Source: Paralichthys olivaceus
Taxonomy: Eukaryota; Chordata; Actinopteri; Pleuronectiformes; Paralichthyidae
DNA length: 64,000 bases
NCBI RefSeq assembly: GCF_024713975.1
Contig: NC_091093.1
Span: 16,613,501 to 16,677,500, forward strand
Reading direction: 5' to 3'
Shown: positions 20,001 to 40,128 of the stretch, piece by piece
Layout: every line of letters begins with the position of its first letter
Numbering within the stretch: the stretch's first letter is position 1
Notes under the pieces: model-generated
Seen by the model: only the letters and a program-made list of their open reading frames with translations
Database searches by the model: none
Told to the model about the DNA's origin: nothing
Translations under genes and position numbers: made by a program

Positions 20001-22848
20001 AGAGCAGGGTTTGTCAGGAGAGCCTGACCTGGAGCGGTCAACAGTCGACCTGCCGAGGTGAGACACAACTACCCGGCCTCATCATCACTCTCTCGACTGA
20101 GTGCCCTTCCCCACCAGTCTCTCCTCCTCTTCTTCACCCTGACCGCCTCTCATCCTGTTATCTAACCATCTGATCACTTTTACAACCCTGTCATCATCCT
20201 CTTTGTGAACTCCCCCTCCCCTCCTCTCCCCTCCTCTCATTCCTCTTTTTGTGCATCATGCAGGACTCCACTGTTTTTCTCCATCAAGATATAGTTCATA
20301 TATGACCCATGATCATATTTCCTCTCTATGCTCTGTCAGGTCCAGAGAGCTTATTGAATGCTCAGACATGTGATATTTTAACCACAGCATCTTGACAGAA
20401 CTTTGGGAGAACGGCTCAGAAGCTTTTTGATCAAGCAAAGCCTCCCAGCACCTGCTCCACTTTCCCCCTGATTCTCCTTCTAACACATAAATGTGCCATT
20501 AGTCATTTTCTGTAATCTTTCAGCATCAGAGATATTTGGTTGCATGTGCCCCTGTATCTCTGGCAGGGTTCAAACATATAGAACCAGAGTTTCTTGTATA
20601 ACCCTCCTGTTTGTTTCTTTCCCCTCAGACATCAATGAGTGTGCGTCCTCTCCGTGCCTGAATGGCGGGACGTGTGTGGACGAGGTGAACCAGTTCTCTT
20701 GTGGCTGTGCCAAAGGCTGGGCCGGAGCCACCTGTCAAAGCCCCTTGCCAACATGTAGGGATTACACACCAAACACGCCTGATGGAGATATAGTTTTACT
20801 TTACCATATGTTAACACGTTTAGATATTTTTTACGTTTTATGATATTATAGGAGCCACAAATAGCGAATAAACCTTTAACAGAGCATATGTTTTAGAGTC
20901 TAGTTTCGTGTCCAGTCTGCTGAAGGAGATGGCAATGGCCTGTGGTTTGGTTTGCCAATACAAGTCAGTGCTACATACCACAGAGTGAGTCCAAGACAGT
21001 GCTGGTTGAGAGACAGCGTTCCTCTCCCTGATGTGGCTTGACTGGGAATCTGTAGAGCCCACATAGTTTAGTTTCTCTCTATTCACTTACTATTTCTATG
21101 CAAACATACAATACAACAAATACAATTTATCACATCACTGTGATCATAAACTCACTCACTCAGTCTTATCCCTAAATTAAAGTTGAGGTTAAAGATATTC
21201 TTATATTGTCTGATAAGAATATATTGTCTGGAAGTTAGATTTGACATAAAACATTAAGGATTATTAATTTTTTTATAAAGAACTAGAATGGCACAAAAGT
21301 CCCCTTATGAAACCACATTTAAATTCACTAGATCCTGTTTTTTCTTTGGATCTGCACCAAATTGCACGCTCTCATAAATATCAGTCCCTTAAACATGTCT
21401 ATTTATTCATCAAGATGGTCCCCCTGACCTAAATCTGCACCAATATTTAATGGTGTGTTCCCTGATGAATACAGCATCCTTTAACAAAGTTTCATGGTAA
21501 TCCATCCAATAGTTTTTATGTTCATTTTTCTCCGTGCCCACACACTGCCCATTAATAACAGAATGATAATGAGCCCCAGGTAAAATCCTGAGTTATTGCA
21601 CTGTGAGAAATCTTCTTACCTCTCTTCTCTCCTGTCTTCCTCATTCAGTCTTTGTTACCATGACAAACACATCTTCTGCCACGTCTGCAGCCACCGGTGG
21701 AGCTGCGGCTGCTGCGGCCACGCTGCCAGCTGCCACCACCGGGCCCTTTGTCCGTCCATCACGTTGTTCTATAGTGCAGGGGACCACCCACTGTACCTGT
21801 GAGGCAGGATACACCATCTCTGGCAGGGACAGCAACATCTGCACTGGTATGACTTATACCTTACGACTTACATACACATTCATTAGTTTTTATATAGGAT
21901 GCTAACCGTGTGTGTGTGTTTTACTTTAGATATAGATGAATGTGAGCTGTTCCATAATGGCCAGGCGGGGAAACTGTGTTTACATGCTTGCGTTAACACC
22001 CCTGGAGGCTACCGCTGCACCTGTCCTGTTGGATATAATGTGACCCGTGATGGACGCAGCTGCAGAGGTGCACTCACATATTTCTTTTTCTGTTTTGTTA
22101 TGCAATCACTTATAATTTTTCTTATTCCCAACAAAGCAGTGTGACTGATTTCCCAGCTAACACTATTGATGTTTTCTGCCAGACATTGATGAGTGTGCCA
22201 CCAGACAAAACAACTGCACAAAGGACCAGATGTGCATTAATACATATGGTGGTTTCCAGTGTGTCCTTGTGGATTGCCCCAAAATTCCTAATGCAACATA
22301 TGTCAAGACGTCGTCTATGTGAGTATTGTCTTCTGCATTTTTTGCTTCTAATTCATCATAGAAAAGAGAGATTTTCTGTATGTGATGCACAGTAACAGGC
22401 AGATGTTTATTTTGCAGTACAACTTTAATTCCATTCTTCATTCTTCTCATGTCATCTATCTCACTTTTCACTTCTTCTTTCCAGGCGTTGTGAACGTAAC
22501 CCCTGTCCTTTGGACAACAAGGCCTGTTCTCAGACCCCAAATTCCTTCTCCTACCATTACATGGCTGTCGCGTCCAACCTGTCAGCTCCTCGCGTCATGT
22601 TCAGGGTCTCAGCATTGCGTCCGATGGGTGACACGCTTCGCTTCTCCCTGCTGGGGGGGAGGTTAGCTCGGCGCCACTTCACAGTCCAGCGTTCAGACCG
22701 TCTGACAGGTCAGCTGATGCTGGTGAGCCCCATACAGGGGCCTGCCACTCTGGAAGCAGAGGTGGAGATGAGTGAACTAGAGAGACGTGTGCAGCTGGGG
22801 AAGTACATCACCAAAATCACCATGTTTGTTTCCCAATATGAGTTCTAG
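17078..22848 (+). CDS. fbln7: Fibulin-7, 8 coding exons, 453 residues
   Basis: Exons: 17078-17146, 19630-19789, 19887-20057, 20629-20754, 21649-21846, 21930-22067, 22183-22318, 22485-22848. All junctions are GT/AG and keep frame; the total is 1362 nt including TAG. Order of parts: a signal peptide (1 to about 22, ending PVFGQ); a short coiled-coil-like helix (about 30-75); a sushi/CCP domain (77-133, HFLCDPGYELVGS); a first EGF domain (DINECASSPCLNGGTC, 134-175); an Ala/Thr/Ser-rich linker plus a half EGF (176-241); two calcium-binding-type EGF domains (DIDECELF and DIDECATRQ, 242-333); and a fibulin-type C-terminal domain (334-453, ending FVSQYEF). This architecture, signal-coiled coil-sushi-three EGF-fibulin module, is diagnostic of FBLN7. 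Human is 439 residues. The product is a secreted extracellular-matrix adhesion protein, known in mammals from tooth and cartilage. The start is fixed by the signal peptide and exon-1 donor. Confidence 0.95.
21318..21560 (-). repeat. CCTCTGCCAAGGAGGTT-family repeat, minus orientation, fbln7 intron 4
   Basis: Read on the minus strand, it holds AAACTATTGGATGGATTACC, ATGAAACTTTG, and the GTGCAGATTTAG and GGTGCAGATCCAAAG words. These match the family seen at 12,308 and 15,980 in order. It is truncated. Confidence 0.5.
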
Positions 22849-23179
22849 AAAGAGAAAGTGAGAACACTCTTAGAGCACAAAAGACAAACTAGAGTCTGGT
22901 TTGGATTTATCTAAGGAGGGAATTTGGTCATTGATGTGTGATGATATGGTGACCATCTTTAAAATCCCCTGTACAGTTGGTGAAGGAGCTGCCACAGCCA
23001 GGTAGTAAAAACATGAAGTGGTGGCAGAACAAGGTGTGTTGCACCGCTGCGTGTGATAAATGTTTGAGTGTTTCTTTTTCAGAGGCGCTGCTCTGCAGCT
23101 ACAGACAGGAATGCAAATGACTGATGAGTGACTTCAGTATAAGAACATGAGTTTTGTTTGGAATAACTAAAACAAATTT

Positions 23180-23185
23180 AATAAA
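23180..23185 (+). terminator. fbln7: fbln7 polyadenylation signal candidate
   Basis: AATAAA lies 332 bases past the fbln7 stop codon, in AT-rich 3'UTR-like sequence. A weaker ATTAAA follows at about 23,419. Which is used cannot be told from sequence. Confidence 0.5.
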
Positions 23186-23429
23186 CAAAGACAGAAATGA
23201 GTGTAGGAGATATAAAGATGAATGATGTAGACAGTAAACAAGCACTAAATTGAAGGACACATATAAACTGAAAGAAAGTGATGTTTTTTAACGACAGTCT
23301 GACAATGTTTACATATATGCGATGTATATTGGACACGTAATCATGATATGTGATAACTATGTAATCCTTTCTGTTACCATGTTTTATTCTGGTTATATTG
23401 CAGTTCACCAACACAACCATTAAAGCACC

Positions 23430-26400
23430 ATGTAAACCATAAAGAGTTTGGTCTCTTCTACTTCTGCAAATATGTTGTAAAAGCCGTCAGATTAATACAA
23501 GTATATATGTATACATATATCTAACACTTATACTAACCCTGAGCTTTTTTTTACACACACATATATGTATATACAGTAATAGTACAGTGTGTGAGCAGTG
23601 GTTGTTTGAGAAAAACACAGTTCTTGCAGTACAGAGCAGTGCTGTTCAGCAGACAGGCAGCCAAAAACAAGCTGCTGAAAAGAGCCACTGTGTTCCCACT
23701 GTGCCTGAATGAACTTTAACTTTTAAATCTGCAAGTACACATTGAAAAATGCATGAGCATGTCTCGTGTGCACTGCAAGTTGTGTATGTGTGATCATTTT
23801 CCTGTCAAAAGGACGGGTGTACTTGGAGAAATTGTGACGTTGTGATAAAATGTGCCGCACCAGCCATTTATCTTCTCCACTGAGTTATGCCACATTTTGA
23901 AAATGAGGCCACACAGAAGTGCATCTGTGGACAAAGTGTAGGTTGACTTGAAACAAACAAGGTGTATTCAGTTGCAGAGGAGGCTTCAACCCAGATGACA
24001 TGACTGAGAGGGCGGGGGGGGGGGCTTTTGCCACAGGATCCTGAAACGAGTCTGTGCGCTGAGTGAAGAAAAAAGATGCATGGTGATAGCGAGGCAGACA
24101 GAGAGCGATGGTTGAATAGAGATGGTTGAATAGATGATTCAAGGGAGGCTGGTTGAGGGTGTGGGCTGAATTAAACTGTCTTTTATTACCCCTGCACACA
24201 GAATGTTCTGGACTCAGTCTTGTCTTAGTCTCTGTCCCTGATGGGAAATGAAGAGTTCAGTCAGAATCCATCCATGTTCCTCAGGGATCCCACAAGAGGT
24301 GGTCATTCAGTATGAAAAGCTCAGCTGGATTTGCCTGTGTGAGAGCACCTGATCTGAAGTCTGATGTTTTGTCTGCTCTGTCTGCCTCACTGTCCTCTTT
24401 TTTCCCCCCTTCATCTATGTTATCATATTACATCCACTTTCACATCCCTCTCCTTCAACTCCACAGTCGTGTTTCTTTAGCTCTCAGTGTGGCTGAGTCA
24501 CACTTTGCAGATAAAACCCCCTGGTAATGAGCGCTGGCAGTGTGTGTGGGACTGAAATCAATATCCTAATCTCAGTCTACTTGTGCTGGGTAGTCATAAG
24601 AAACCATCACACTCCCTTTGACTGCAGCTTGGGTTATCAGTGGTACTTGCATTTGAAAGGAAATACCTCGGCCTCATCTGAAGTTTAATAGAACAAAGGA
24701 GAGTGGGACTGGTGCTGCTGAGGCTCCACATGGAGCCGACAGGACTCTTCTGTCAGATTGGCTCAGGGCCTTTCAGTATGGTGAGGGTAGAAGGGAGGGA
24801 GTGGACATGGTGGAGGCGTCCATATGTGTTGTGTTGAGGGAAGCATAAAAACTAACCTTGACTTAACTTACAGGTTGTATACATGATATTTACCGCCAGC
24901 ATGAGATGTCAAACTAGAACCAGTATCTGGAACCAAAACCAAACAAGGGTTTCGTCTGCCACACCAATAATCCCTCTCCTTTAGTATTCTCAGGAAGGTG
25001 TGGTCGGTACAGTCTATGGATGTTGAAGCCCAAGTGGCCTCTAAACACACAACTAAAGGTGTAGTAGTTAAAAAACTAAAATGACCAACAAAATAGCCAA
25101 ACAAATAAGAATCCAGCAATAGCAGACTGGTAAGTGGATCATTCAAGTCTCCTCCATTGGTTGGAGCTCCTGTCAGTGTTGTAGCCTCCAGGTGAGACGC
25201 TTCAGCTTTCAAATGTGGGTTTTTAAAACTAACGGTACATAAACTGTCCAGAGATTTTCCAGGGTTTGCCTTCCACATATGAAGAACGGGAGATTGTGCA
25301 GATCAGATACATTCACAACAAGAGACGGTCCAGACCATTCAGGCGAGGGGTCAGATGGCATCTGAGGTGACCTAAAAATTCAAATTTGTTTACAGCACAT
25401 CCAAAACTAAACTAGCCCTTATTGTCTTTCCAAGCTGACAACTTTTAACGGGCTTGTTAAAATGATCGTTAACCTAAACCAGCTAACAAAACAAAGAACA
25501 GAGAAGGTGGGATGCCATTACTCTACTGCTGTTCGCTGCTATATTAATATCATAAATCTCATATAAATTACCTTTAAGTAAGATTAAAGTCAAAGCGGCT
25601 GAATATGTGGTTTCGTTGCCTCTGCTGTTTGTTCAATCTCTGTCATTTGCTTTTAAATTGCAGTCATTTTATTGCTGTGCCAGAGTGTAGTCGCTGCAAA
25701 CCTGCAAATGTTTCATGGACTGTAGAGAGATGTGTTGCTGTGCATTATCAAACTATGATGTTACACTGCCCCCTGTTGATCATTTAGGAGACATGCTTCA
25801 TACACAATGTCGGCTAACCCTGAAGCCATAACCTGTGATTTTACAGCTGCTGCAATACTTTCAAACAGACCGGTTTCATCACTGTGGAAATGTAGATGAG
25901 ACTGGTGACAAGGGTCAAAGACTCATCATGAAATGACAAAGCATGTCTATCAACAATAGATTCCTACAGTCACATAGTCAGTAAAACCTCCCCTGAATTT
26001 GTTTAATTGAATTCTTTTCTTTATACTATTAGAAGTAGCTAACTCAGAGCATGCTTCTATCAGAATGCCTTTTGTGTATGTTTATTTTATTTCTGCCCTT
26101 TTATTGATTTGTTGTCTTGCTTATAGTGAAGCACTTTTTTAACAACTTCTTAACCAATGCTATATAAGCAAAGTTTACTGTTATCACTATTATAATAATA
26201 ATGATAATAAACTTTTTTTGTATAGCTCGCTTCATACAAGAAATCCAGCTCGAAGTGCTTTGCATACAATCTAGATAAAAATAATGTTTAACATGTTTAT
26301 ATATTGCTATTATCATATTTTTGAGTCTCATTATGAATTTTAGCCAGGTATAGACAGTACAGTCTAATTTTACAAAGAAACATCTATCAAATTATTTTTA

Positions 26401-26699
26401 ATGAAATAAATATCAGTAAAATAGCATAAAAACAAAACTATTTAAAGTAATAGTAAATTAATGAATAAAATATCAAAATATGATAAATAATAATATGTGA
26501 ATAACTTTAATCCAGGGTCACAGGTAATAAGTCTAAATTTAAAGAAATGTGTGTTCACTTTTTTCATTTCTGGTCAATGTCTCTGTGCAGATTAAATTCA
26601 TCCTAAAATGTATTTGTATTGTTGGTTTATAGGTAAGTAACAGCAGGACCAATAAATGCAGAACATGAGGTGTTTTTCGATCAGAATTCAACCATTCAA
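23430..26699. other. Intergenic between fbln7 and kif7
   Basis: No exon is supported. A G-run sits at about 24,013-24,026. A repeat-like block begins at about 25,000 with ACAGTCTATGGATGTTGAAG, and a 136-codon minus-strand frame there is not backed by a domain or splice sites. ATT-repeat and polyA-rich retroelement tails occupy 26,180-26,290. From 26,340 to 26,640 the DNA is plain AT-rich sequence. Confidence 0.5.
26185..26285. repeat. Retroelement-type 3' fragment with AATAATAATA
   Basis: TAATAATAATGATAATAAAC followed by TTTTTTTGTATAGCTC and CAGCTCGAAGTGCTTTGCAT matches a frequent fish repeat (ATATAGC...AAAGTGCTTTACA). Related pieces occur at 12,880-12,935 and 54,040-54,110. Confidence 0.45.
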
Positions 26700-27166
26700 T
26701 GTTGCACAGAAGTGTTCAGATACTGTGATTCTCTGAGGAGCGATGTTTAAAAACCTCCTCATCCACGATGCTACTCAGAGACCAAGCCCCAAACACAGCC
26801 CAAACTTTCGGACTCCTCCCTCCAGCTTCCCCCCTCAAGCTCCAGTCTCCTGAAGCCCCTCCAGCGTTCTGCTGGATCCATGGAGCTGCTGCTGCCTCGT
26901 ACACAGTAAGATGTTTCCAACACGAACACCCGCTCTCCCGGTCAGTGGATCCAGATTGTCGGTGGCTCCTCCAGGGGACGGGGTCCAGCCTCATCCTCAT
27001 GTTGTGGTTTGTTGTTCGGACTGCTGCCTGGCTAAGTGCTAACGTTAGCTTAGCCGAAGTGATCTGGGGAGACGTGCAGCCCGACGAGCAAGTGTGTGAA
27101 CATGGGAAACTTCTCGCAGTAGAAGCTTTAGAAAAGTCGACACTTGTGTGTTTCTTTCTCTCATTG
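26700..27166 (+). promoter_or_regulatory. kif7: kif7 promoter and non-coding first exon
   Basis: This block is visibly richer in GC and CpG than its flanks and ends at a strong splice donor, TTG|GTGAGT, at 27,167. The coding exon begins with an acceptor at 28,299 (CTCCTGTAG) and has its ATG 59 bases in, so an upstream 5'UTR exon is required. This is the best candidate. A 157-codon open frame crosses the donor and resembles no known protein. Confidence 0.55.
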
Positions 27167-27814
27167 GTGAGTTTTTCCTCGGGTAAGAATCGGTTTGTGA
27201 CGCGTCCATCTTTTTGTGGTTACTTTGGCACACAGTGGTGACGGTGGCTAGCTAACGTTACCCTGCTAACATGCTCTAAATAAGTTTACAGCAGCACGAA
27301 CACATCGGTGTGTGGAGACAAAGTTAACCCACAGAACAGGAAGGTTCACCGCGTTGATCAATGTGCTGTCGCGGTCCTGATCATAGTCACAGTCGCAGTT
27401 TGTGTTATTTGTTTACAATGAGGACGAGTCCCGACTTTTAACCATAGTTATAAACTATAACGTAACTTTGTGAAGAGATCCCACTGACGGTATTTGATTC
27501 ATTGTTGTAAAAGTCGTAGGGCCACATGTGCTGAAGTTATAGATAGTGAAGCAGGAGATCATCCAGGAGGTGAGAACTATCTTTACCGAGCATGGATCAG
27601 AGGTTGTTCTCTGCTGCTGTTAGAGGAGGAGCAGAGGTTCACCCAAAACATCCTGATGAGACCTCAATAAGGTTTGTGCCTCTTTGTGCCTGAGCATCGG
27701 AACACCTTGGTATTAATCGAGCAGTATCACTTTAACACTATTATAACACAAAAATAGTAGTGACTGGGTGTAACTATGACTCTATGAGCACACACTTGAG
27801 TATCCACAGCACCA

Positions 27815-28125
27815 TAGACTGTATATAAGCTCAGCACCCTAAAGCCCAATTCATGCTCCTGCGTTGAAGCTGCCTACGCGTAGACGTGTACCCTACACTG
27901 TACCCTGACGTGCTCCTCCCCAAAAATTGAACTGCATCAAGGCAATGAAGACCACAAGAGCTGTGATTGATCTGCTTGATAGCATTGCATATCCAGTGGA
28001 CGGTATTTTGGAAATCTCCTGTCTCGCCTCACTCGGTTTAATGGCCGCACAGACAATCTCCTCCGATCTTTCTTTTCTTCGTTGCAGAAAATCTATGGTG
28101 CATAGGTGGTGCTAGTCCTCAGAAT
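27815..28125. repeat. Non-autonomous DNA element in kif7 intron 1
   Basis: It begins with ACCATAGACTGTATATAAGC, and from 27,840 reads AAGCCCAATTCATGCTCC, CTACGCGTAGACGTGTACCC and GTGCTCCTCCCCAAAAATTG. This CpG-rich phrase pattern is typical of a common fish DNA-transposon derivative. A 62-codon frame within it is not treated as a gene. Confidence 0.5.
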
Positions 28126-28358
28126 ACAACTCAGTGAATACACAAGATGCATCACCCACATCCAGGCCATGACAGAATTTAGTCCTTGAGAGTCAGAGAG
28201 CACATCAGCAACATACCACCTACCAATGTGCAATGTCACTTTTTCTGTCTTGATATTGACATTTTTAACTCCTCGTTAAATGTTTTTTATCTCCTGTAGT
28301 GGTCCAAAGATGAAAAATACATAGAAGAAAACAGAAGAGCTCCAACAGTGCAGCAGAG

Positions 28359-36538
<8,180 letters not shown>

Positions 36539-36661
36539 ATTTTAGTGAAATGTTACTTTTACGACCAATCACCTAGATTTTGTTATGTGGTTTCAGAAAT
36601 ATTGTTTTATCCACTTTTAGTCTTTGTATTACAATTTTTGTTCTTGTATATAAAGTTTTAT

Positions 36662-36667
36662 ATTAAA
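36662..36667 (+). terminator. kif7: kif7 polyadenylation signal candidate
   Basis: ATTAAA lies 124 bases past the kif7 stop in AT-rich sequence. This gives a compact 3'UTR of about 140 bases. A second ATTAAA lies at about 36,866. Confidence 0.5.
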
Positions 36668-38514
36668 ACAGAAATCCACTGATTTTTACATGAAGCACTT
36701 TCACTAAGGTCAAGTTTAAGTTTCCGTTTCATACCGTCATTTGTATGTTTAAGGTCTTAGCAACCATGAAAGTCATTAAGACGTGAATTGATTACATTAT
36801 TACGATTTGAGGTTTTCTTTTTTTTCTAATAAGTAAGCGTCTTTTGACTTTTAAAATATTTTATATTAAACTGTTTTTGCCTTCCACCCTCATCTGGCTT
36901 GTGTTTTCAGTGGCAGACTAAAAAACTCCAGGTAAAGTAATGCACAACATTTTATCTCACACCACTAGAAATTAAAGCACAGAGAAAATAAAGGAATTAA
37001 TCATTTAAATCTATTTCAGTAATACACTGTAACAAAGAAGGGTAAACATTGGAATCCTTTGAATCGGGTGATTTACATGAGAGACATGAGGCAAAGATGC
37101 TGTCAAATATTGCAATTTACATCATAAATGTTGTAACCAACACACAGATATGATACACATGAGAATATTATTCACCAGGATGCCCATCCATTAAAGCCCA
37201 TACATTTACTCAGAAATAATAGGGAAAAAAATGATAAGATATTTCTGAGTGCCCCTCTAGTCTTACAATACATCATAAAAAACCAGGGCGTTAAAATCAG
37301 ATTGGGAGACACAAACAACTAATCAATACGACATATGTAACAGTAGAACGGTTAAAATGTGAAACTAAAGCCAACAATCCAGTGGCAGTTGTTTGTACAC
37401 CTTTGACTGCATTTTGAAAAAGACCCATGATGTTGTCATACAAGTTCAAACACTGTATCAAAGGAATCCTGAGCTCCATGATGAAGGAAATCAAGGGCCA
37501 GTGAGGTAGTTTGGCCATATGAGCACTAGAGGGGGGTATAGCCTCAGTTTTTCTCATGAGTTGAATCTTGAAATTTTGTGTGAAATTGATTCTCATTTAA
37601 AACACAAAAGTGTAATGATAAATTCAACTTCAGTCCTTCACATCATTTTAGCTCTAGAACAGGCCTGGGGACAGTTGCTTGGAGTACAGAGAGAATCAGA
37701 TTATTCATACTGTTAATAAAAAACAGCCTGAAATCCTCACCACTTGGCTGTGATGGAAGAGCTGGAACAGCCCTATAAAGCAATTCATCCTGAGAGATTC
37801 TGTATCGTTAGCTGTACACAAAACAAACAAGAAAGAGCTGACTGCTTCATGTTGTCCAGAACATAAAACAACCTATCGAAATTGAAGTAAAGCTTCGTAT
37901 AGATCCAAGCTGCACGTTCCTGCTTAGACGAGCTGAAATAATTGCCCCTAAATTTTAAGGGTATAGACTCTTGGTGAGGATAAATTGTATTGAGTCTAAA
38001 TTTAAAGAGAAACTATCAGAGAACTGAAATTCATTATTGAGACTCAGTGAAGCAGATATAAACCAAGAGGGTTTGCTTTATTCTGAGTATAATCATTTGG
38101 ATGGTGTATAAACTTCACCAAGGAAACTGTTCTCTTGTGGCTCTCTTAAATAACTGTAGAGGTTTTGATCACTAGTGGTGCTGCTGAGCAAAGTCTTAAT
38201 GAGAGCTTCCATACTGTGTCTATCTTGTTTCCTGCCAGCACAGATGTGATCACACACATCTCTGGCAGTGAGCTACAAATACATATTAACAGCTGGACTC
38301 TATAATGTGCAGTAAGATGTAGGAAGTGCACCAATTAAATAGGAGAACAGAGTGTAAATACAGGTTGTCTTTGCTGATGTGTGGGAAATCAAGGACCCTC
38401 TTAATTTCTACACCATGGTTACAAACCCCCTAATGAGGCCCCATGTTATAGCCTCCTGTGAAAATGAAATATGTAGTTTTAGAGTTTTGGTTGAAGACTA
38501 GAATGACTAAATGC

Positions 38515-38985
38515 ATAAAGCTGTTTTCAGACATGCACTGAACTCAGGATAATATCCTGCAATTTTCCGGAGGGGCTGTGTGTGAGAATGCAAATGTCCA
38601 AGTGAGTTTCAGTGGACCTTCTCTGGAGATTTTCCTGCCACTGGAAAACAAACAAACAATGTCTGAGTGAGCTCATGTGAAAGTTCAGCAGGAGCAAAGT
38701 TCTGCAGAATTCATGATGAGTAATTTGAGACGTTCATGACATTTCTAGCATTCAACTGATGCAAAACTGAAATAAACAAAAAGGATAAGAACTTCTCAGG
38801 GTGAAGAAGAGGTGCAACACACGTATAAGGCGATGAAGATCCCAAATTTGTTTTAGTGTCAACATGCTTTAGTGCTGCCCCTCACCTGAACACTCTGGAG
38901 ATGTTGCTCTTGTTGTAAACACATCTGACTTAGAACATCTCCTGCTGAGTTCCTCATACACGAAAGGGAAACTCTGGAAAAGGTT
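38515..38985. repeat. Interspersed repeat family also at 310-475 and 62.4 kb
   Basis: GCTGTTTTCAGACATGCACTG starts one end, and CCCCTCACCTGAACACTCTGG, TTGCTCTTGTTGTAA and AAAGGGAAACTCTGGAAAA lie near the other. The first end recurs inverted at 62,540-62,580, and the second recurs at 345-450. It is a likely MITE of about 470 bases. Confidence 0.5.
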
Positions 38986-39291
38986 AGGGTTAGGTCACCT
39001 AAACTGAACTGTTATTCATGTGAGTGTTTGTGACTTTTATTTTGATGACTGGTTTGGTTCCCCCAAAGTTCCTTAAGACACAAAGGAAAGGTTGGCTGTT
39101 AAATATCCAACATGTTTACTCGTCCTCAAGATGAATCTGTGCATTTCTCTCTGGAATGGTTTCTTTCTTTGTGCTACCACTGAGGGGCACTAAAGTGAGA
39201 AATACTCACCCTCTCTGTAGAGGTTGTGAACATTGGGTTAACAGATTAAAAACTCATCTATTACCACTTTGTTAAGAGGTAAAAGAGAAGA

Positions 39292-39307
39292 GGGGGGGGG
39301 GGGGGGG
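39292..39307 (+). repeat. Run of 16 guanines
   Basis: A perfect G homopolymer, preceded by AAGAGAAGA. It is rare in length for this genome and could be a length-variable site or assembly weak point. Confidence 0.95.
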
Positions 39308-39649
39308 CACAGAGTCAGACATTTATCCTGACTCACCTCATATGTATTTATATTTATATACATGTAATAATGAAAAAAACACAAATGCCTGATGTTATTC
39401 CTCACACAAGCCATTTAACTATAGGTAATATATTTAATAGTTTATAAACTATATCACAGCTACATTCACAAGCAGAATGTGTGTTATTATTTCTTATTTA
39501 CATTTTAGATGAAGAAACTCTAAATAAGTTAATTCTAATAATGATCATTTTATTTTTAATTCTAGATTTTCACCTAAAACAAACGAAAGTTCAACGAACC
39601 TCTCTGGTGACTTTACTTTATTTGAGATCATCAGTAAAAAGGATAATAC

Positions 39650-40128
39650 AGTCACGGGGAGGATGTCGCTGATTGGTTGGCAGCAGTTTGCCGTCGGTGT
39701 GACGTGATCGCAGCCGTGAGGAGGAGGCGTTTAGAGAGAAAACCGTCAGAGAGGAGGTGAGAGGAGAGGAGACCACCGGAGGCTCCGCCGAGGACACAGC
39801 GGAGAAAACATACACTCAGAGCGGAGGAAAGACTCCTCTGTGCGCCGGAGCCCCGCACATCTCCGAGTGCCGAACCTCCCGATCACGCACGGATACAAAC
39901 GCGCAATTGACCGCGGAGCTCTCCTCCTCCTCCTCTTCCTCCTCCTCCTCCTCCTCCTCCACAGCCGTGAGGACACGCAGCCTCGGGGCAGATGCGGTGG
40001 GATTTATCAATCCGATCCACGCGCACCTGCACATCTGGAGGCTGGAGGACGCTGCACCGACCTCATCTGCTCCACATGTGGATGTGTTTTTTTCTCCGTG
40101 GATGCAGGATTCAGCTGGTGATGGAAAG
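39650..40128 (+). ncRNA. mir9-3hg: CpG-rich promoter and first exon of the likely mir-9 host transcript
   Basis: The block is CpG-rich, with an inverted CCAAT (GATTGGTTGG, about 39,670) and a CRE-like TGACGTGATCG (about 39,700). It ends at a canonical donor, GGAAA|GTGAGTG, at 40,129. A 125-codon open frame runs through it because of a (TCC)n tract (39,921-39,960) that would encode polyserine. No domain is visible and the frame is probably not translated. The next splice acceptor downstream on this strand with a matching donor encloses the mir-9 hairpin, so the exon is assigned to the mir-9 primary transcript by position. In human the corresponding transcript is a lncRNA. Exact start site unknown. 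Confidence 0.6.
39921..39960. repeat. (TCC)n tract in the first host exon
   Basis: Trinucleotide run CTCCTCCTCC with two interruptions, all within the CpG-rich exon. Confidence 0.9.

Larger units (their letters stand above)
36870..39640. other. Intergenic between kif7 and the mir-9 host
   Basis: No exon is supported; short open frames here lack splice sites. The block contains repeat copies at 38,515-38,985 and a run of 16 Gs at 39,292-39,307. TICRR, which lies next to KIF7 in human, was looked for and not recognised. Confidence 0.55.

Noticed and set aside
24868-25278. 136-codon minus-strand frame between fbln7 and kif7.
   Set aside because: Contains the ACAGTCTATGG repeat edge, lacks a recognisable domain and has no supported splice sites; probably repeat-derived.
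26768-27241. 157-codon plus-strand frame upstream of kif7.
   Set aside because: It runs through a strong splice donor at 27,167 in a CpG-rich 5'UTR and resembles no protein; treated as the kif7 non-coding first exon.
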